A stretch of 64,000 nucleotides of DNA from Streptococcus pneumoniae (GCF_001457635.1 NZ_LN831051.1:868001-932000); one strand, 5' to 3'; positions 1-9,732 are shown, counted from the stretch's first letter. Numbers and translations are program-made. The notes: a model not told the origin generated them from the letters alone.

Positions 1-2
1 AA

Positions 3-689
3 AATGGGCAACTCTTGTATGTAGAATTGCCTAAAGAAGGGGTCAATGTTCATGATTTCTTTGAGACAAGCAAGGTCAGAGAAACCTTGTTGATTGCGAC
101 TCGTAACGAAGGCAAAACCAAGGAATTCCGAGCTATCTTTGATAAGTTAGGCTACGATGTGGAAAATCTTAATGACTACCCTGACCTGCCTGAAGTAGCA
201 GAAACAGGTATGACCTTTGAAGAAAATGCCCGCCTTAAGGCAGAAACCATTTCTCAATTAACGGGCAAGATGGTTTTGGCAGATGATTCTGGTCTCAAAG
301 TCGATGTCCTTGGTGGCTTACCAGGCGTCTGGTCAGCTCGTTTCGCAGGTGTGGGAGCAACTGACCGTGAAAATAATGCCAAACTCTTGCACGAATTGGC
401 CATGGTCTTTGAACTCAAGGACCGCTCGGCTCAGTTCCACACAACCCTAGTCGTAGCCAGCCCAAATAAGGAAAGTTTAGTTGTTGAAGCAGACTGGTCA
501 GGTTATATTAACTTTGAACCTAAGGGTGAAAATGGCTTTGGCTATGATCCCCTCTTCCTTGTAGGAGAGACAGGTAAGTCATCAGCTGAATTAACCCTGG
601 AAGAAAAAAATAGTCAATCTCACCGTGCCTTAGCCGTTAAGAAACTTTTGGAGGTATTTCCATCATGGCAAAGCAAACCATCATTGTAA
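3..689 (+). CDS. rdgB: Non-canonical purine NTP pyrophosphatase RdgB/HAM1 (5' truncated by window edge)
   Basis: Hydrolyses dITP, XTP and related damaged purine triphosphates to monophosphates, keeping them out of DNA. The visible HAM1 domain begins at [15 protein letters not shown] and contains ADDSGL, the [13 protein letters not shown] substrate loop, [10 protein letters not shown] and the final SHRALA motif, so the catalytic domain is complete. The frame is open back to base 3. Streptococcal members of this family carry an N-terminal extension before the HAM1 domain, so the true start lies outside the window; the TTG at 15 is not a believable start. It overlaps the next gene by 25 bp, which implies translational coupling in a housekeeping operon. 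Confidence 0.93.
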   Translation, partial: NGQLLYVELPKEGVNVHDFFETSKVRETLLIATRNEGKTKEFRAIFDKLGYDVENLNDYPDLPEVAETGMTFEENARLKAETISQLTGKMVLADDSGLKVDVLGGLPGVWSARFAGVGATDRENNAKLLHELAMVFELKDRSAQFHTTLVVASPNKESLVVEADWSGYINFEPKGENGFGYDPLFLVGETGKSSAELTLEEKNSQSHRALAVKKLLEVFPSWQSKPSL

Positions 690-1186
690 TGAGCGATTCC
701 CATGGCGATAGCTTGATTGTGGAAGAAGTCCGTGATCGCTATGTGGGCAAAGTCGATGCCGTTTTTCATAACGGCGATTCTGAACTACGTCCGGATTCTC
801 CACTTTGGGAGGGCATCCGCGTTGTTAAAGGGAACATGGACTTCTACGCCGGCTACCCAGAACGTCTGGTGACTGAGCTTGGTTCGACCAAGATTATCCA
901 AACTCATGGTCACTTGTTTGACATCAATTTCAACTTTCAAAAGTTGGACTACTGGGCTCAGGAGGAAGAGGCCGCTATCTGCCTCTATGGTCACTTGCAT
1001 GTGCCAAGTGCTTGGTTGGAAGGCAAGATCCTCTTTCTAAATCCAGGTTCTATCAGTCAACCACGAGGTACCATCAGAGAATGTCTCTATGCTCGTGTGG
1101 AGATTGATGATAGTTACTTCAAAGTGGACTTTTTGACACGAGATCACGAGGTGTATCCAGGTTTGTCCAAGGAGTTTAGCCGATGA
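665..1186 (+). CDS. YfcE/MJ0936-type metallophosphoesterase
   Basis: A 173-residue calcineurin-like phosphodiesterase. The metal-ligand motifs appear in order: SDSHGD near residue 10, FHNGDSE near 35, KGNMDF near 58, QTHGH near 79, YGHLHVP near 108 and [10 protein letters not shown] near 125. The family hydrolyses phosphodiesters with Mn2+ or similar metals; the physiological substrate is unknown. The start overlaps the end of rdgB and the stop overlaps the start of the CBS gene by 4 bp, so all three genes form one transcriptional unit. A short minus-strand open frame inside it is a shadow. Confidence 0.9.
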   Translation: MAKQTIIVMSDSHGDSLIVEEVRDRYVGKVDAVFHNGDSELRPDSPLWEGIRVVKGNMDFYAGYPERLVTELGSTKIIQTHGHLFDINFNFQKLDYWAQEEEAAICLYGHLHVPSAWLEGKILFLNPGSISQPRGTIRECLYARVEIDDSYFKVDFLTRDHEVYPGLSKEFSR

Positions 1187-1644
1187 TTGCCAAGGAGTTT
1201 GAGACTTTCTTGTTGGGGCAGGAGGAAACTTTTTTGACCCCTGCTAAAAATCTAGCTGTGTTGATTGATACCCACAATGCGGATCATGCGACCCTCTTGC
1301 TCAGTCAGATGACCTATACCCGTGTTCCCGTTGTGACAGATGAAAAACAGTTTGTTGGGACGATTGGACTCAGAGATATTATGGCTTATCAGATGGAGCA
1401 TGACTTGAGCCAAGAAATCATGGCGGATACGGATATCGTTCATATGACAAAAACGGACGTAGCGGTTGTTTCGCCTGATTTCACCATTACGGAGGTCTTG
1501 CACAAGCTAGTAGATGAGTCCTTCTTACCGGTTGTGGATGCAGAGGGTATTTTCCAAGGGATTATTACGCGCAAGTCCATCCTCAAGGCCGTTAATGCCC
1601 TCTTGCATGACTTTAGTAAGGAATATGAGATTCGATGCCAATGA
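1183..1644 (+). CDS. cbpB: CBS-domain protein, CbpB-like (possible c-di-AMP binder)
   Basis: A 153-residue protein consisting of little more than a pair of CBS motifs: residues about 20-75 (TYTRVPVVTDEKQFVGTIGLRDI) and about 90-145 (FLPVVDAEGIFQGIITRKSIL). A Bateman pair without an enzymatic domain is usually a nucleotide sensor. Firmicute relatives of this size are called CbpB because the Listeria protein binds c-di-AMP; that ligand is assumed here, not shown. It overlaps the preceding phosphoesterase by 4 bp and the following XerD-like gene by 10 bp, so it is co-translated with both. Confidence 0.75.
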   Translation: MIAKEFETFLLGQEETFLTPAKNLAVLIDTHNADHATLLLSQMTYTRVPVVTDEKQFVGTIGLRDIMAYQMEHDLSQEIMADTDIVHMTKTDVAVVSPDFTITEVLHKLVDESFLPVVDAEGIFQGIITRKSILKAVNALLHDFSKEYEIRCQ

Positions 1645-2375
1645 GAGACAGGATTTCAGCCTTTTTAGAGGAAAAGCAGGGCTTGTCTGTCAATTCCAAG
1701 CAGTCCTATAAGTATGATTTGGAGCAATTTTTAGACATGGTAGGTGAGCGGATTTCTGAGACCAGTCTCAAGATTTACCAAGCCCAGCTAGCCAATCTAA
1801 AAATCAGCGCCCAGAAGCGAAAGATTTCGGCCTGTAACCAATTTCTATACTTTCTCTATCAAAAAGGAGAGGTGGACAGCTTTTACCGCTTGGAATTAGC
1901 CAAACAAGCTGAAAAGAAGACGGAAAAGCCAGAGATTCTATACCTAGACTCTTTTTGGCAGGAAAGCGACCATCCAGAGGGCCGCTTGCTAGCGCTCTTA
2001 ATCCTAGAAATGGGGCTCTTGCCCAGTGAGATTTTAGCCATCAAGGTTGCGGACATCAATCTGGATTTTCAGGTGTTGCGAATCAGCAAGGCTTCCCAAC
2101 AGAGGATTGTCACCATTCCCACGGCCTTGCTTTCAGAATTGGAACCCTTGATGGGGCAGACCTATCTTTTTGAAAGAGGAGAGAAACCCTATTCTCGTCA
2201 GTGGGCCTTTCGTCAGTTAGAATCTTTTGTCAAGGAGAAAGGTTTTCCATCCTTATCAGCTCAAGTCTTACGTGAACAGTTTATTCTAAGACAAATAGAA
2301 AACAAGGTCGATTTGTACGAAATTGCAAAAAAATTAGGATTAAAAACAGTCCTGACCTTAGAAAAATATAGATAA
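1635..2375 (+). CDS. XerD-like tyrosine recombinase homologue, probably catalytically impaired
   Basis: A 246-residue protein with the phage-integrase layout: an N-terminal SAM-like core-binding domain (residues 1-90) and a C-terminal catalytic-like domain. The box I arginine expected in the GLR-x-SE motif is replaced ([11 protein letters not shown]), and the box II H-x-L-R reads QVLRE, so the histidine is lost while the arginine stays. The terminal tyrosine survives in LEKYR. Streptococci carry this as a conserved XerD-like gene, distinct from their true single recombinase XerS. Its position just before scpA/scpB suggests a chromosome-segregation context. Activity as a recombinase is doubtful. 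Confidence 0.85.
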   Translation: MPMRDRISAFLEEKQGLSVNSKQSYKYDLEQFLDMVGERISETSLKIYQAQLANLKISAQKRKISACNQFLYFLYQKGEVDSFYRLELAKQAEKKTEKPEILYLDSFWQESDHPEGRLLALLILEMGLLPSEILAIKVADINLDFQVLRISKASQQRIVTIPTALLSELEPLMGQTYLFERGEKPYSRQWAFRQLESFVKEKGFPSLSAQVLREQFILRQIENKVDLYEIAKKLGLKTVLTLEKYR

Positions 2376-3103
2376 TGGATATTAAATTAAAAGATTTTGA
2401 AGGCCCCCTGGACTTGCTCTTGCATCTGGTTTCTAAGTACCAGATGGATATCTACGATGTGCCCATTACGGAAGTCATCGAACAGTATCTAGCCTATGTT
2501 TCAACCCTGCAGGCCATGCGTCTGGAAGTGACGGGTGAGTACATGGTCATGGCTAGTCAGCTCATGCTGATTAAGAGTCGTAAACTCCTTCCGAAGGTAG
2601 CAGAAGTGACAGACTTGGGGGATGACCTGGAGCAGGACCTCCTCTCTCAAATCGAAGAATATCGCAAGTTCAAGCTCTTGGGTGAGCACTTGGAAGCCAA
2701 GCACCAAGAACGGGCCCAGTATTATTCCAAAGCGCCGATAGAGTTGATTTACGAAGATGCGGAGCTTGTGCATGACAAGACGACCATTGACCTCTTTTTG
2801 GCTTTTTCAAATATCCTAGCCAAGAAAAAAGAGGAGTTTGCACAAAATCACACGACTATCTTGCGGGATGAGTATAAGATTGAGGACATGATGATTATCG
2901 TGAAAGAGTCCTTGATTGGACGAGATCAATTGCGCTTGCAGGATTTGTTCAAGGAAGCCCAGAATGTCCAAGAGGTCATCACCCTCTTTTTGGCAACCCT
3001 AGAGTTAATCAAAACCCAGGAGCTGATCCTCGTGCAAGAGGAGAGTTTTGGAGATATCTATCTCATGGAAAAGAAGGAAGAAAGTCAAGTGCCTCAAAGC
3101 TAG
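2375..3103 (+). CDS. scpA: Segregation and condensation protein ScpA
   Basis: A 242-residue kleisin that bridges the SMC heads and recruits ScpB to form the bacterial condensin. The N-terminal signature [16 protein letters not shown] and the following SMC-neck-binding helices are clear, as is the C-terminal winged-helix region that contacts the SMC head. Its ATG overlaps the stop of the XerD-like gene (TAATG), and scpB follows after an 18 bp gap. Length and gene order match other streptococci. Confidence 0.96.
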   Translation: MDIKLKDFEGPLDLLLHLVSKYQMDIYDVPITEVIEQYLAYVSTLQAMRLEVTGEYMVMASQLMLIKSRKLLPKVAEVTDLGDDLEQDLLSQIEEYRKFKLLGEHLEAKHQERAQYYSKAPIELIYEDAELVHDKTTIDLFLAFSNILAKKKEEFAQNHTTILRDEYKIEDMMIIVKESLIGRDQLRLQDLFKEAQNVQEVITLFLATLELIKTQELILVQEESFGDIYLMEKKEESQVPQS

Positions 3104-3121
3104 ACTTGATAGAGAGGAAAG

Positions 3122-3691
3122 ATGAGTACTTTAGCAAAAATAGAAGCGCTCTTGTTTGTAGCGGGTGAAGATGGGATTCGGGTCCGCCAGTTAGCTGAAC
3201 TCCTCTCTCTGCCACCGACAGGCATCCAGCAGAGTTTAGGAAAATTAGCCCAGAAGTATGAAAAGGACCCAGATTCCAGTTTGGCTTTGATTGAGACAAG
3301 TGGTGCTTATAGATTGGTGACCAAGTCTCAATTTGCAGAGATTTTGAAGGAATACTCTAAGGCGCCTATCAACCAGAGCTTGTCTCGGGCTGCCCTTGAG
3401 ACCTTGTCCATTATTGCCTACAAACAGCCGATTACGCGGATAGAAATTGATGCCATCCGTGGAGTTAACTCGAGTGGAGCCTTGGCAAAGTTGCAGGCTT
3501 TTGACCTGATAAAGGAAGACGGGAAAAAGGAAGTATTGGGGCGCCCCAACCTCTATGTGACTACGGATTATTTCCTAGATTACATGGGGATAAACCATTT
3601 AGAAGAATTACCAGTGATTGATGAGCTTGAGATTCAAGCCCAAGAAAGCCAATTATTTGGTGAAAGGATAGAAGAAGATGAGAATCAATAA
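3122..3691 (+). CDS. scpB: Segregation and condensation protein ScpB
   Basis: A 189-residue tandem winged-helix protein that dimerises and binds the ScpA centre in the SMC complex. Recognisable elements are [22 protein letters not shown] at the N-terminus and the second winged helix, [29 protein letters not shown] (residues about 82-110), which is the family hallmark. The acidic tail (ERIEEDENQ) overlaps the start of rluB by 14 bp. A GAGAGGAAAG ribosome binding site precedes the ATG. Confidence 0.96.
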   Translation: MSTLAKIEALLFVAGEDGIRVRQLAELLSLPPTGIQQSLGKLAQKYEKDPDSSLALIETSGAYRLVTKSQFAEILKEYSKAPINQSLSRAALETLSIIAYKQPITRIEIDAIRGVNSSGALAKLQAFDLIKEDGKKEVLGRPNLYVTTDYFLDYMGINHLEELPVIDELEIQAQESQLFGERIEEDENQ

Positions 3692-4400
3692 GTATATTGC
3701 CCACGCAGGTGTGGCCAGTAGGAGAAAAGCAGAAGAGCTGATTAAGCAAGGCTTGGTGACGGTTAACGGCCAAGTGGTGCGTGAACTAGCAACCACTATC
3801 AAGTCAGGCGACAAGGTCGAAGTTGAAGGTCAACCTATCTACAACGAAGAAAAGGTCTACTATCTGCTTAACAAACCACGCGGTGTGATTTCCAGTGTGA
3901 CAGATGATAAGGGTCGCAAGACGGTTGTCGACCTCTTGCCCAATGTCAAAGAGCGTATTTACCCTGTGGGTCGTTTGGACTGGGATACATCAGGTGTCTT
4001 GATTTTGACCAATGATGGGGACTTTACAGACGAGATGATTCACCCTCGTAATGAGATTGACAAGGTTTATGTCGCGCGTGTTAAGGGTGTGGCCAATAAG
4101 GACAATCTCCGCCCCTTGACCCGTGGTCTTGAGATTGATGGTAAGAAAACCAAGCCAGCTGTTTATGAAATTCTCAAAGTGGACCCAGTCAAAAATCGCT
4201 CTGTGGTGCAGTTGACCATCCATGAAGGGCGTAACCATCAGGTTAAAAAGATGTTTGAAGCTGTTGGTCTCCAAGTAGATAAGTTGTCTCGGACTCGTTT
4301 CGGACACCTAGACTTGACAGGACTCCGTCCAGGAGAATCCCGTCGTCTTAATAAAAAAGAAATCAGCCAACTACACACCATGGCTGTAACTAAGAAATAA
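3678..4400 (+). CDS. rluB: Ribosomal large-subunit pseudouridine synthase B
   Basis: A 240-residue RsuA/RluB-family enzyme that isomerises a uridine of 23S rRNA. It has an N-terminal S4 RNA-binding domain ([22 protein letters not shown], residues 1-60) and the catalytic [17 protein letters not shown] motif, in which the aspartate of GRLD is the nucleophile. The later [19 protein letters not shown] segment is also typical. It overlaps scpB by 14 bp and yidD by 1 bp. RluB rather than RsuA is chosen from the scpAB-rluB gene order, so the exact target uridine is inferred. Confidence 0.92.
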   Translation: MRINKYIAHAGVASRRKAEELIKQGLVTVNGQVVRELATTIKSGDKVEVEGQPIYNEEKVYYLLNKPRGVISSVTDDKGRKTVVDLLPNVKERIYPVGRLDWDTSGVLILTNDGDFTDEMIHPRNEIDKVYVARVKGVANKDNLRPLTRGLEIDGKKTKPAVYEILKVDPVKNRSVVQLTIHEGRNHQVKKMFEAVGLQVDKLSRTRFGHLDLTGLRPGESRRLNKKEISQLHTMAVTKK

Positions 4401-4642
4401 TGAAACGAATTTTAATAGCGCCTGTGCGCTTTTACCAACGTTTTATCTCACCAGTCTTTCCACCCTCTTGTCGCTTTGAGCTGACTTGTTCCAACTACAT
4501 GATTCAGGCTATTGAAAAACATGGTTTTAAGGGGGTATTGATGGGCTTGGCTCGGATTTTACGTTGTCATCCCTGGTCGAAAACAGGTAAGGACCCCGTT
4601 CCAGACCACTTTTCCCTTAAACGAAATCAAGAAGGGGAATGA
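4400..4642 (+). CDS. yidD: Membrane protein insertion efficiency factor YidD
   Basis: An 80-residue YidD/HAF-domain protein, peripheral to the inner face of the membrane, thought to help YidC insert membrane proteins. The diagnostic run is [19 protein letters not shown] followed by a conserved IEKHGFKG and RCHPW, with conserved cysteines. The ATG overlaps the rluB stop codon (TAATG). It is the last gene of the operon and is followed by a strong inverted repeat. Confidence 0.94.
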   Translation: MKRILIAPVRFYQRFISPVFPPSCRFELTCSNYMIQAIEKHGFKGVLMGLARILRCHPWSKTGKDPVPDHFSLKRNQEGE

Positions 4643-4670
4643 GGTGGGGTAAATAGATTTCAAAATGATA

Positions 4671-4716
4671 AAAACGCATCCTATCAGGTTTGAGTGAACT
4701 TGATAGGATGCGTTTT
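4671..4716. terminator. Bidirectional Rho-independent terminator between yidD and piuA
   Basis: The arms AAAACGCATCCTATCAGGTT and AACTTGATAGGATGCGTTTT surround a short TGAGTG loop, giving a stem of about 20 bp with A/T runs on both sides. It can therefore stop transcription of the yidD operon on the plus strand. Confidence 0.85.
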
Positions 4717-4731
4717 AGAATGTCAAAATTT

Positions 4732-4848
4732 TATACTCTTCGAAAATCCCTTCAAACCGCGTCAGCTTTCATCTGCAACCTCAAAACAGTGTTTTGAGCA
4801 ACCTGCGGCTAGTTTCCTAGTTTGCTCTTTGATTTTCATTGAGTATTA
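4732..4848 (+). repeat. BOX element (A-C type, no boxB)
   Basis: Starts with the boxA signature TATACTCTTCGAAAATC and ends with the boxC signature TTTGCTCTTTGATTTTCAT followed by TGAGTATTA. No 45 bp boxB unit lies between. It sits between the terminator and the 3' end of piuA. Confidence 0.9.
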
Positions 4849-4866
4849 AATTGAGTTTGAAGTGGC

Positions 4867-5832
4867 TTATTTCAAAGCTTTTTGTATGTCTTCAATCATG
4901 AGTTTTGTTGATTCAAGTCCGCCTCCGCTTAGATACCAGAGGTCTGGTGTTAGTTGGATAATCTTACCATTTTTAGCAGCAGGTGTTTCAGCGATAAGGG
5001 CATTTTCTAGGACACCGTCGTTGCTAGAGTTGTCCCCACCGATGGCAAGGGTACGGTTGATGACAAAGAGGATGGCAGGGTTGATTTCTTTGACACTTTC
5101 AAAGCTGACTTCTTGTCCGTGGCGTGAGTCTTCAAATTTTGTATCAGTTGGTTTGAATTTCAAGGTTTGGTACAAGAAAGAGAAACGAGATTTGGCACCA
5201 AAGGCTGCCATTTTTCCTTCATTAAGGAGGATCGCAAGGGCTTTTTTGTCAGAGCTTTCATTTTTAGTAGCGACTTCTTGGATGCTCTTGTCTAGCTTGG
5301 CCAATTCTTCCTTGGCTTTTTGTGTACTAGTTTCGCCGAAGGCACTTGCTAAGGATTCGATATTAGCCTTGATAGAAGTCCAGTAGTCGTCCTTGCTTGC
5401 TTGGAAGAGAACGGTTGGGGCGATTTCTTTGAATTTGTCTACGAATTTTTGTGTACGTGGTGAAGCGATAATCAAATCAGGCTCAAGGGCGGCGATAGCT
5501 TCTAAATCAGGTTCTTTCATAGAACCAACATTTTTGACAGTTCCCACTAGGTCTTTTAGATAAGTCGGAACAGTTTTTGTAGGCATTCCGACGATATTTT
5601 TTTCAAATCCTAAAGCGCGAATAGTATCCGCAGCGCCGAGGTCAAAGGTCACAATCTTTTCAGGAACTTTGGAAAGTTTGACCTCGTCCAGTGAACTTTT
5701 AATGGTTATCTCTGTTGGAGCAGAGCTACTGGTCTCTGTCTGACTAGTGCTTGAGTTTGTACTACATGCACCAAGTAGGAGCAAGAAGCTGGCCACTAGG
5801 GCAGTGAAATAAAGTTTAAGGGATGTTTTCAT
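4867..5832 (-). CDS. piuA: Iron-compound ABC transporter lipoprotein PiuA
   Basis: A 321-residue lipoprotein with the lipobox LLLLGAC (cysteine near residue 23), a Ser/Thr-rich linker and a periplasmic-binding-protein III fold (FatB/FhuD type) starting at EKIVTFDLGAADTIRALGF. It should bind a haem- or siderophore-like iron complex at the outer face of the membrane. The gene is preceded by an AGGAGAAA ribosome binding site and follows piuD after a 95 bp gap. In pneumococcus this operon is the Piu system, reported to be repressed by the orphan regulator RitR. Assignment rests on gene order and length. Confidence 0.9.
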   Translation of the reverse strand: MKTSLKLYFTALVASFLLLLGACSTNSSTSQTETSSSAPTEITIKSSLDEVKLSKVPEKIVTFDLGAADTIRALGFEKNIVGMPTKTVPTYLKDLVGTVKNVGSMKEPDLEAIAALEPDLIIASPRTQKFVDKFKEIAPTVLFQASKDDYWTSIKANIESLASAFGETSTQKAKEELAKLDKSIQEVATKNESSDKKALAILLNEGKMAAFGAKSRFSFLYQTLKFKPTDTKFEDSRHGQEVSFESVKEINPAILFVINRTLAIGGDNSSNDGVLENALIAETPAAKNGKIIQLTPDLWYLSGGGLESTKLMIEDIQKALK

Positions 5833-5927
5833 AATTTCTCCTTTTTAAAATGTGATAACGATTTAGGGAGTCTCTTAATCTTATTGACTAAGAGACTGAA
5901 GGTTCTCTAACTTGAGCTTTTATGTTA

Positions 5928-6680
5928 CTAGCTATAGATACAGATCTTTTTGTCATTGATATCAGCTAGCGTGATGGGAATCTCATAAAGTTGACTGAGC
6001 AGGTCAGCCTGCATGATTTGATCGGTTCTTCCCTTGCTAAAGACCTGGCCGTCCTTGAAGGCGACAATTTCATCTGCATACTGACTGGCCATGTTGATAT
6101 CGTGGAGGACGATGATAATGGTCTTGCCGAGTTCCTCCACCAGTCGTCGAAGAATCTGCATCATGCTGACGCTTTGCTTGATATCGAGATTGTTGAGTGG
6201 TTCGTCCAGCAAGATAAAGTCCGTATCCTGGGCCAGTACCATAGCGATAAAGACGCGCTGGAGTTGCCCCCCTGACAGGCTATTGATGTAGCGGTCTTTT
6301 AAGTTGGTCAGTTCCAAATAGTTCAGAGTTTCTCGGATTTTTTCCCAGTCTTCTGATCTAAGTCGACCTCGGCTGTAGGGAAAACGTCCAAAACTGACCA
6401 GTTCTTCAACAGTCAATTTGGCTTGGTAATTGATTTTCTGTTTTAGGATGGTTAGTTCTTGGGCCAGTTCTTGCGAATTCCAGCTCTCGATTTCACGTCC
6501 TTTGATACTGAGAACTCCCCGATCTTTCTTGGTTAGTCTGCTCATGATGGAGAGGAGAGTCGATTTTCCAGCACCATTTGGACCAATAAAGGCTGTCAGT
6601 TTTTGAGGACTGACTTCAAGCGAAATGCCTTGCAAAATATCCTGTTTTTGAATGGATTTGTCAATGTTTTCCAGTTTCAC
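5928..6680 (-). CDS. piuD: Iron-compound ABC transporter ATP-binding protein PiuD
   Basis: A 250-residue FepC/FhuC-type ATPase. Walker A is GPNGAGKSTLL (near residue 33), the Q-loop reads TILKQK, the ABC signature is LSGGQLQR and Walker B is FILLDEPLNNLD with an H-switch at VLHDINMA. It powers import through the two membrane subunits encoded just upstream. Its start overlaps the preceding permease by 4 bp, consistent with one operon. Confidence 0.93.
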   Translation of the reverse strand: MKLENIDKSIQKQDILQGISLEVSPQKLTAFIGPNGAGKSTLLSIMSRLTKKDRGVLSIKGREIESWNSQELAQELTILKQKINYQAKLTVEELVSFGRFPYSRGRLRSEDWEKIRETLNYLELTNLKDRYINSLSGGQLQRVFIAMVLAQDTDFILLDEPLNNLDIKQSVSMMQILRRLVEELGKTIIIVLHDINMASQYADEIVAFKDGQVFSKGRTDQIMQADLLSQLYEIPITLADINDKKICIYS

Positions 6681-7633
6681 TGACGAGACCTCCTATATAG
6701 TAAGATAAAGAATAAGAAGCCACCCACACTCTCAATGATCATACTGATACGAATTTCCAGTGCAAAGACTCGTTCAATCAAGGCTTGCCCCAAGGTTAAG
6801 CTAATAAATCCAACCAGAATGGCCACTATAAAGAGTAACTTGTGCTGATAGTCTTTGACAATCAGGTAGGTGAGGTTGGCCAGCATAAAGCCGAAGAAGG
6901 CCATAGGTCCTACCAAGGCAGTGGCCGTTGAGGTCAAAAGCACGATTCCCCAGAGGAGTTCTTTCTGTTCTTTTTCAACATCGAGTCCCAATATCTGAGC
7001 CGTTTCTCTTTGCAGGTGCAAGACATCTAGAACGACTGCTTTTCGAAAGAAAAAGATTGTCAAAGCGAGGATGATCAGAGAACCGATGGCTAGGATGGAA
7101 GTGTTGAGATGTTGAAAGGAGGCAAAAAGACTATTTTGCAGTTTATCGTATTCGTTTGGATCCATTAGGACTTGAAGGAAGGTGCTGATATTTCGAAAGA
7201 GACTTCTGAGCGCTAGACAGATCAGCAGGATGAAGACCAGGTCTTGCTTCATCAGTGTCTTCAAGTAACCTTGTAAGGCGAGAAAGAAGAGGGACTGGAC
7301 AAGAAGTAAGACTAGGAATTCTAAGATAGGGGATTTGCCAAGTTGAAGAAACTTGCTTTCAAAAACCAGTAGTAGGGTTTGTAGTAGGACGTAGAAGGAT
7401 TCAATTCCCAAAATACTAGGCGTCAGGAAGCGATTTTCCGTCAGGGTTTGAAAACTAATGGTCGAAATCCCAGTCGCGATGGCTACCAAGAGATAAACGA
7501 TGATCTTTTGGGAACGCAACTTCCAAGCAAAGGCTGACAAGTGAGTGATGGGCCAAAAGTAGAGAAGACAAGCTCCGATGGCAAGAATAATGAGAATCCA
7601 GAAGAGCTTGGTATGTTTGCTTTTAGTCTGCAT
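6677..7633 (-). CDS. piuC: Iron-compound ABC transporter permease PiuC
   Basis: A 318-residue FecCD-family membrane subunit with about nine hydrophobic segments. The MAFFGFMLANLTYLIVKDYQHK region corresponds to the EAA-like coupling loop that contacts the ATPase. It overlaps the neighbouring permease by 11 bp and piuD by 4 bp. The paired permeases should form a heterodimeric channel of the BtuC/FhuB type. Confidence 0.9.
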   Translation of the reverse strand: MQTKSKHTKLFWILIILAIGACLLYFWPITHLSAFAWKLRSQKIIVYLLVAIATGISTISFQTLTENRFLTPSILGIESFYVLLQTLLLVFESKFLQLGKSPILEFLVLLLVQSLFFLALQGYLKTLMKQDLVFILLICLALRSLFRNISTFLQVLMDPNEYDKLQNSLFASFQHLNTSILAIGSLIILALTIFFFRKAVVLDVLHLQRETAQILGLDVEKEQKELLWGIVLLTSTATALVGPMAFFGFMLANLTYLIVKDYQHKLLFIVAILVGFISLTLGQALIERVFALEIRISMIIESVGGFLFFILLYRRSRQ

Positions 7634-8582
7634 CTTTTCGTCCCCCTCTCCAGAGAAGTAGGATAAAGACGAGACTACCGATGATTCCTAGCAAGAGACT
7701 GACAGACAACTCATAGGGCCTAATCAGAACTCGGGATAGGATATCGCAAGCCAGAACTAGATTGGCACCAACCAGTGCGACCATGAGTTTGGTTTGACTT
7801 AGATTATCTCCATAGCGCTTGCGAACAAGATTGGGAACGATAACTCCGAGAAATGGTAAGCCACCCACGGTAATCATGGTGACGCTTGTCGTTAGCGCCA
7901 CCAGAAAGAGGGCCAGTTTTTCAAGTAGGGAGTAGGAAATCCCCAAACTCTCGCTGGTTTCTTTCCCCAGATTCATGATGGTGAAGGTTTGGGATAATTT
8001 CCAAACGGTTATCAGGATGATGAGGCCTAAGAAGAGCCACTCATACTGATGGGTCTGAATCATGGAGAAGGAGCCCTGGGTCCAGGCAGTCATACTCTGA
8101 ACCAGATTGAAACGATAGGCGATAACTTCTGTGACTGAGCCGATAATCCCGCTATAGATGATCCTAATCAGAGGCAACATCCACCTTTCCTTTACAGTAA
8201 AAATGGTCATAAAGGCTAGGAAGAAGAGGGTGAATACGATGGATGAAACAAAAGCGAAGAGCATCTTTTGGGTCAGACTAGCCGATGGAAAGACAAAAAG
8301 GCTCAGCACCATTCCCAGTTTGGCGGCTTCAGTCGTTCCAACTGTACTCGGTGCAGCAAACTGATTTTGGGTAATAGTCTGCATGAGAAGGCCTGCCATA
8401 CTCATACTAGAGGCAGTCAGGAGAATACTGATAGTTCTTGGGAGACGGGACTCTTGAAAGAGGAGCCAGGTCTGCTGGTCGAAATCAAATAGCTTTCCCC
8501 ATGAAAAATCACTGGTCCCAATGCTAATAGAGAGAAAGACTAGGAGTAGAAGTAAGCCAATTAAATAATGAGAAAGTTTCAT
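7623..8582 (-). CDS. piuB: Iron-compound ABC transporter permease PiuB
   Basis: A FecCD-family permease of about 319 residues with many transmembrane helices and the conserved coupling segment GGLPFLGVIVPNLVRKRYG. I choose the ATG whose first base is 8582 (MKLSHYLIG) because AGGA lies 6 bases upstream. An alternative ATG five codons earlier, at 8597 (MKGRGMKLS), has no ribosome binding site. It is the first gene of the piu operon on the minus strand. Confidence 0.88.
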   Translation of the reverse strand: MKLSHYLIGLLLLLVFLSISIGTSDFSWGKLFDFDQQTWLLFQESRLPRTISILLTASSMSMAGLLMQTITQNQFAAPSTVGTTEAAKLGMVLSLFVFPSASLTQKMLFAFVSSIVFTLFFLAFMTIFTVKERWMLPLIRIIYSGIIGSVTEVIAYRFNLVQSMTAWTQGSFSMIQTHQYEWLFLGLIILITVWKLSQTFTIMNLGKETSESLGISYSLLEKLALFLVALTTSVTMITVGGLPFLGVIVPNLVRKRYGDNLSQTKLMVALVGANLVLACDILSRVLIRPYELSVSLLLGIIGSLVFILLLWRGGRKDAD

Positions 8583-8631
8583 ACCCCGTCCTTTCATGTA
8601 GATTTGGTATCGAAAGATATCTGCGGATATA

Positions 8632-8660
8632 AATGTAACATTATTTTTCTAATCTGTCAA
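8632..8660 (-). promoter_or_regulatory. Putative piu operon promoter
   Basis: On the minus strand a perfect TTGACA (8655-8660) is followed after 17 bp by TACATT (8632-8637), about 50 bp upstream of the piuB start. The surrounding AT-rich DNA is the natural place for iron or RitR control; no specific operator was identified by eye. Confidence 0.5.
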
Positions 8661-8746
8661 TAAAATTTCTGACAATTTAATAAATACAACAAGGAGAGAG
8701 CAACAAGACTTTCTCCTTTGTTATCCTATTCTAAAATGTTTTTACC

Positions 8747-9706
8747 TTAATCTGATAAAATAATATCTTCGAGGGAGTAGCTAGCCGTCCAATCAAGATA
8801 TTGTTTAGCTTTTGAAGCATCTGCTAGGACACTGGCTGGGTCACTAGCACGTCGAGCAACAATCTCGTGTGGGATTTTTTAATTTAGTAATTCTTCAGCA
8901 GTTTTAAAGATTTCTTTGATAGTATAGCCTTTTTTAGTTCCTAAGTTAAAGATTTGAGAAGAACTGTCTTCTTGAAATAGGTAGTTCATTCCTTTAACAT
9001 GAGCCTATGCAAGGTCCAAGACATAAATGTAATCTCGAATACATGAACCGTCACGTGTATCGTAGTCATCTCCAAATATTTTTAAGCTATCATTTTGTCC
9101 CAATGCGGTCTTGTTGATATTTGGAATGATGTGAGTTGGATTTTTCACACGCAGACCGTTTGAAGCATCCATTTCAGCCCCAGCAGCATTAAAGTAACGG
9201 AAAATAACATATTTCCAGTCGTAGCGATTGGCCATCCAGTAAATCATTCGTTCGCCCATCAGTTTTGTCTCTGCATAAGGGTTGACAGGGTCGAGCAGGG
9301 TATCTTCAGTCACCGGCTTGTCAATACAGTTATTTCCATAGAGAGAAGCAGTCGAAGAGAACATGATTTTTTGAATGCCAACTTCAGATAAGACTTTGAG
9401 AACTTGGTTCATACCAGCAACGTTGGCAGTGAAGTATTTACTTGGATTTTCAATACTTTCGCTCACAACAATTTCACCTGCACAATGGAGGACAGCATCA
9501 ATCTGATTTTCTTCTAAGTAAGCCTTTAAGGCGCTAGCATCATAAACATCCAGTTCTTTAAAGCTAGCACGACTATCCACAGCCGCTCGATTTCCTGTGG
9601 AGAGATTATCGAGGACATGCACCTGATAGCCAGCATTTAAAAGAGCTTTAACGGTATGGGAGCCAATGTAGCCAGTCTCACCTGTAACAAGAATTGTTTT
9701 GGTCAT
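8747..9706 (-). pseudogene. galE: UDP-glucose 4-epimerase (galE) interrupted by two stops
   Basis: Residues 1-233 are a good extended short-chain dehydrogenase: the NAD-binding loop TGETGYIGSHT (TGxxGxxG), SSTASLYG, the YAETK catalytic motif, and GSCIRDYIYVLDLA. Translation then meets TAG at 9005-9007, but the same frame continues as recognisable GalE (AHVKGMNYLF, IFNLGTKKGYTIKEI). It meets a second stop, TAA at 8879-8881, and continues again (KIPHEIVARRASDPASVLADASKAKQYLDW) to a TAA at 8747-8749. The usual extreme C-terminus (W-x-HPNGY type) is missing. The gene is probably non-functional. It could be redundant with a galE elsewhere in the genome. Confidence 0.88.
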
Positions 9707-9732
9707 AATTTTTTCCTTTTCTAGTTTTGTAC

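Noticed and set aside
1514..1711. A 65-codon plus-strand frame overlapping the CBS and XerD-like genes
   Set aside because: It is an alternative frame across two clearly coding genes and has no ribosome binding site.
4862..5386. A 174-codon plus-strand frame in the piuA region
   Set aside because: It is antisense to the well-supported PiuA lipoprotein gene and has no family features. The same holds for the other antisense frames inside conserved genes.
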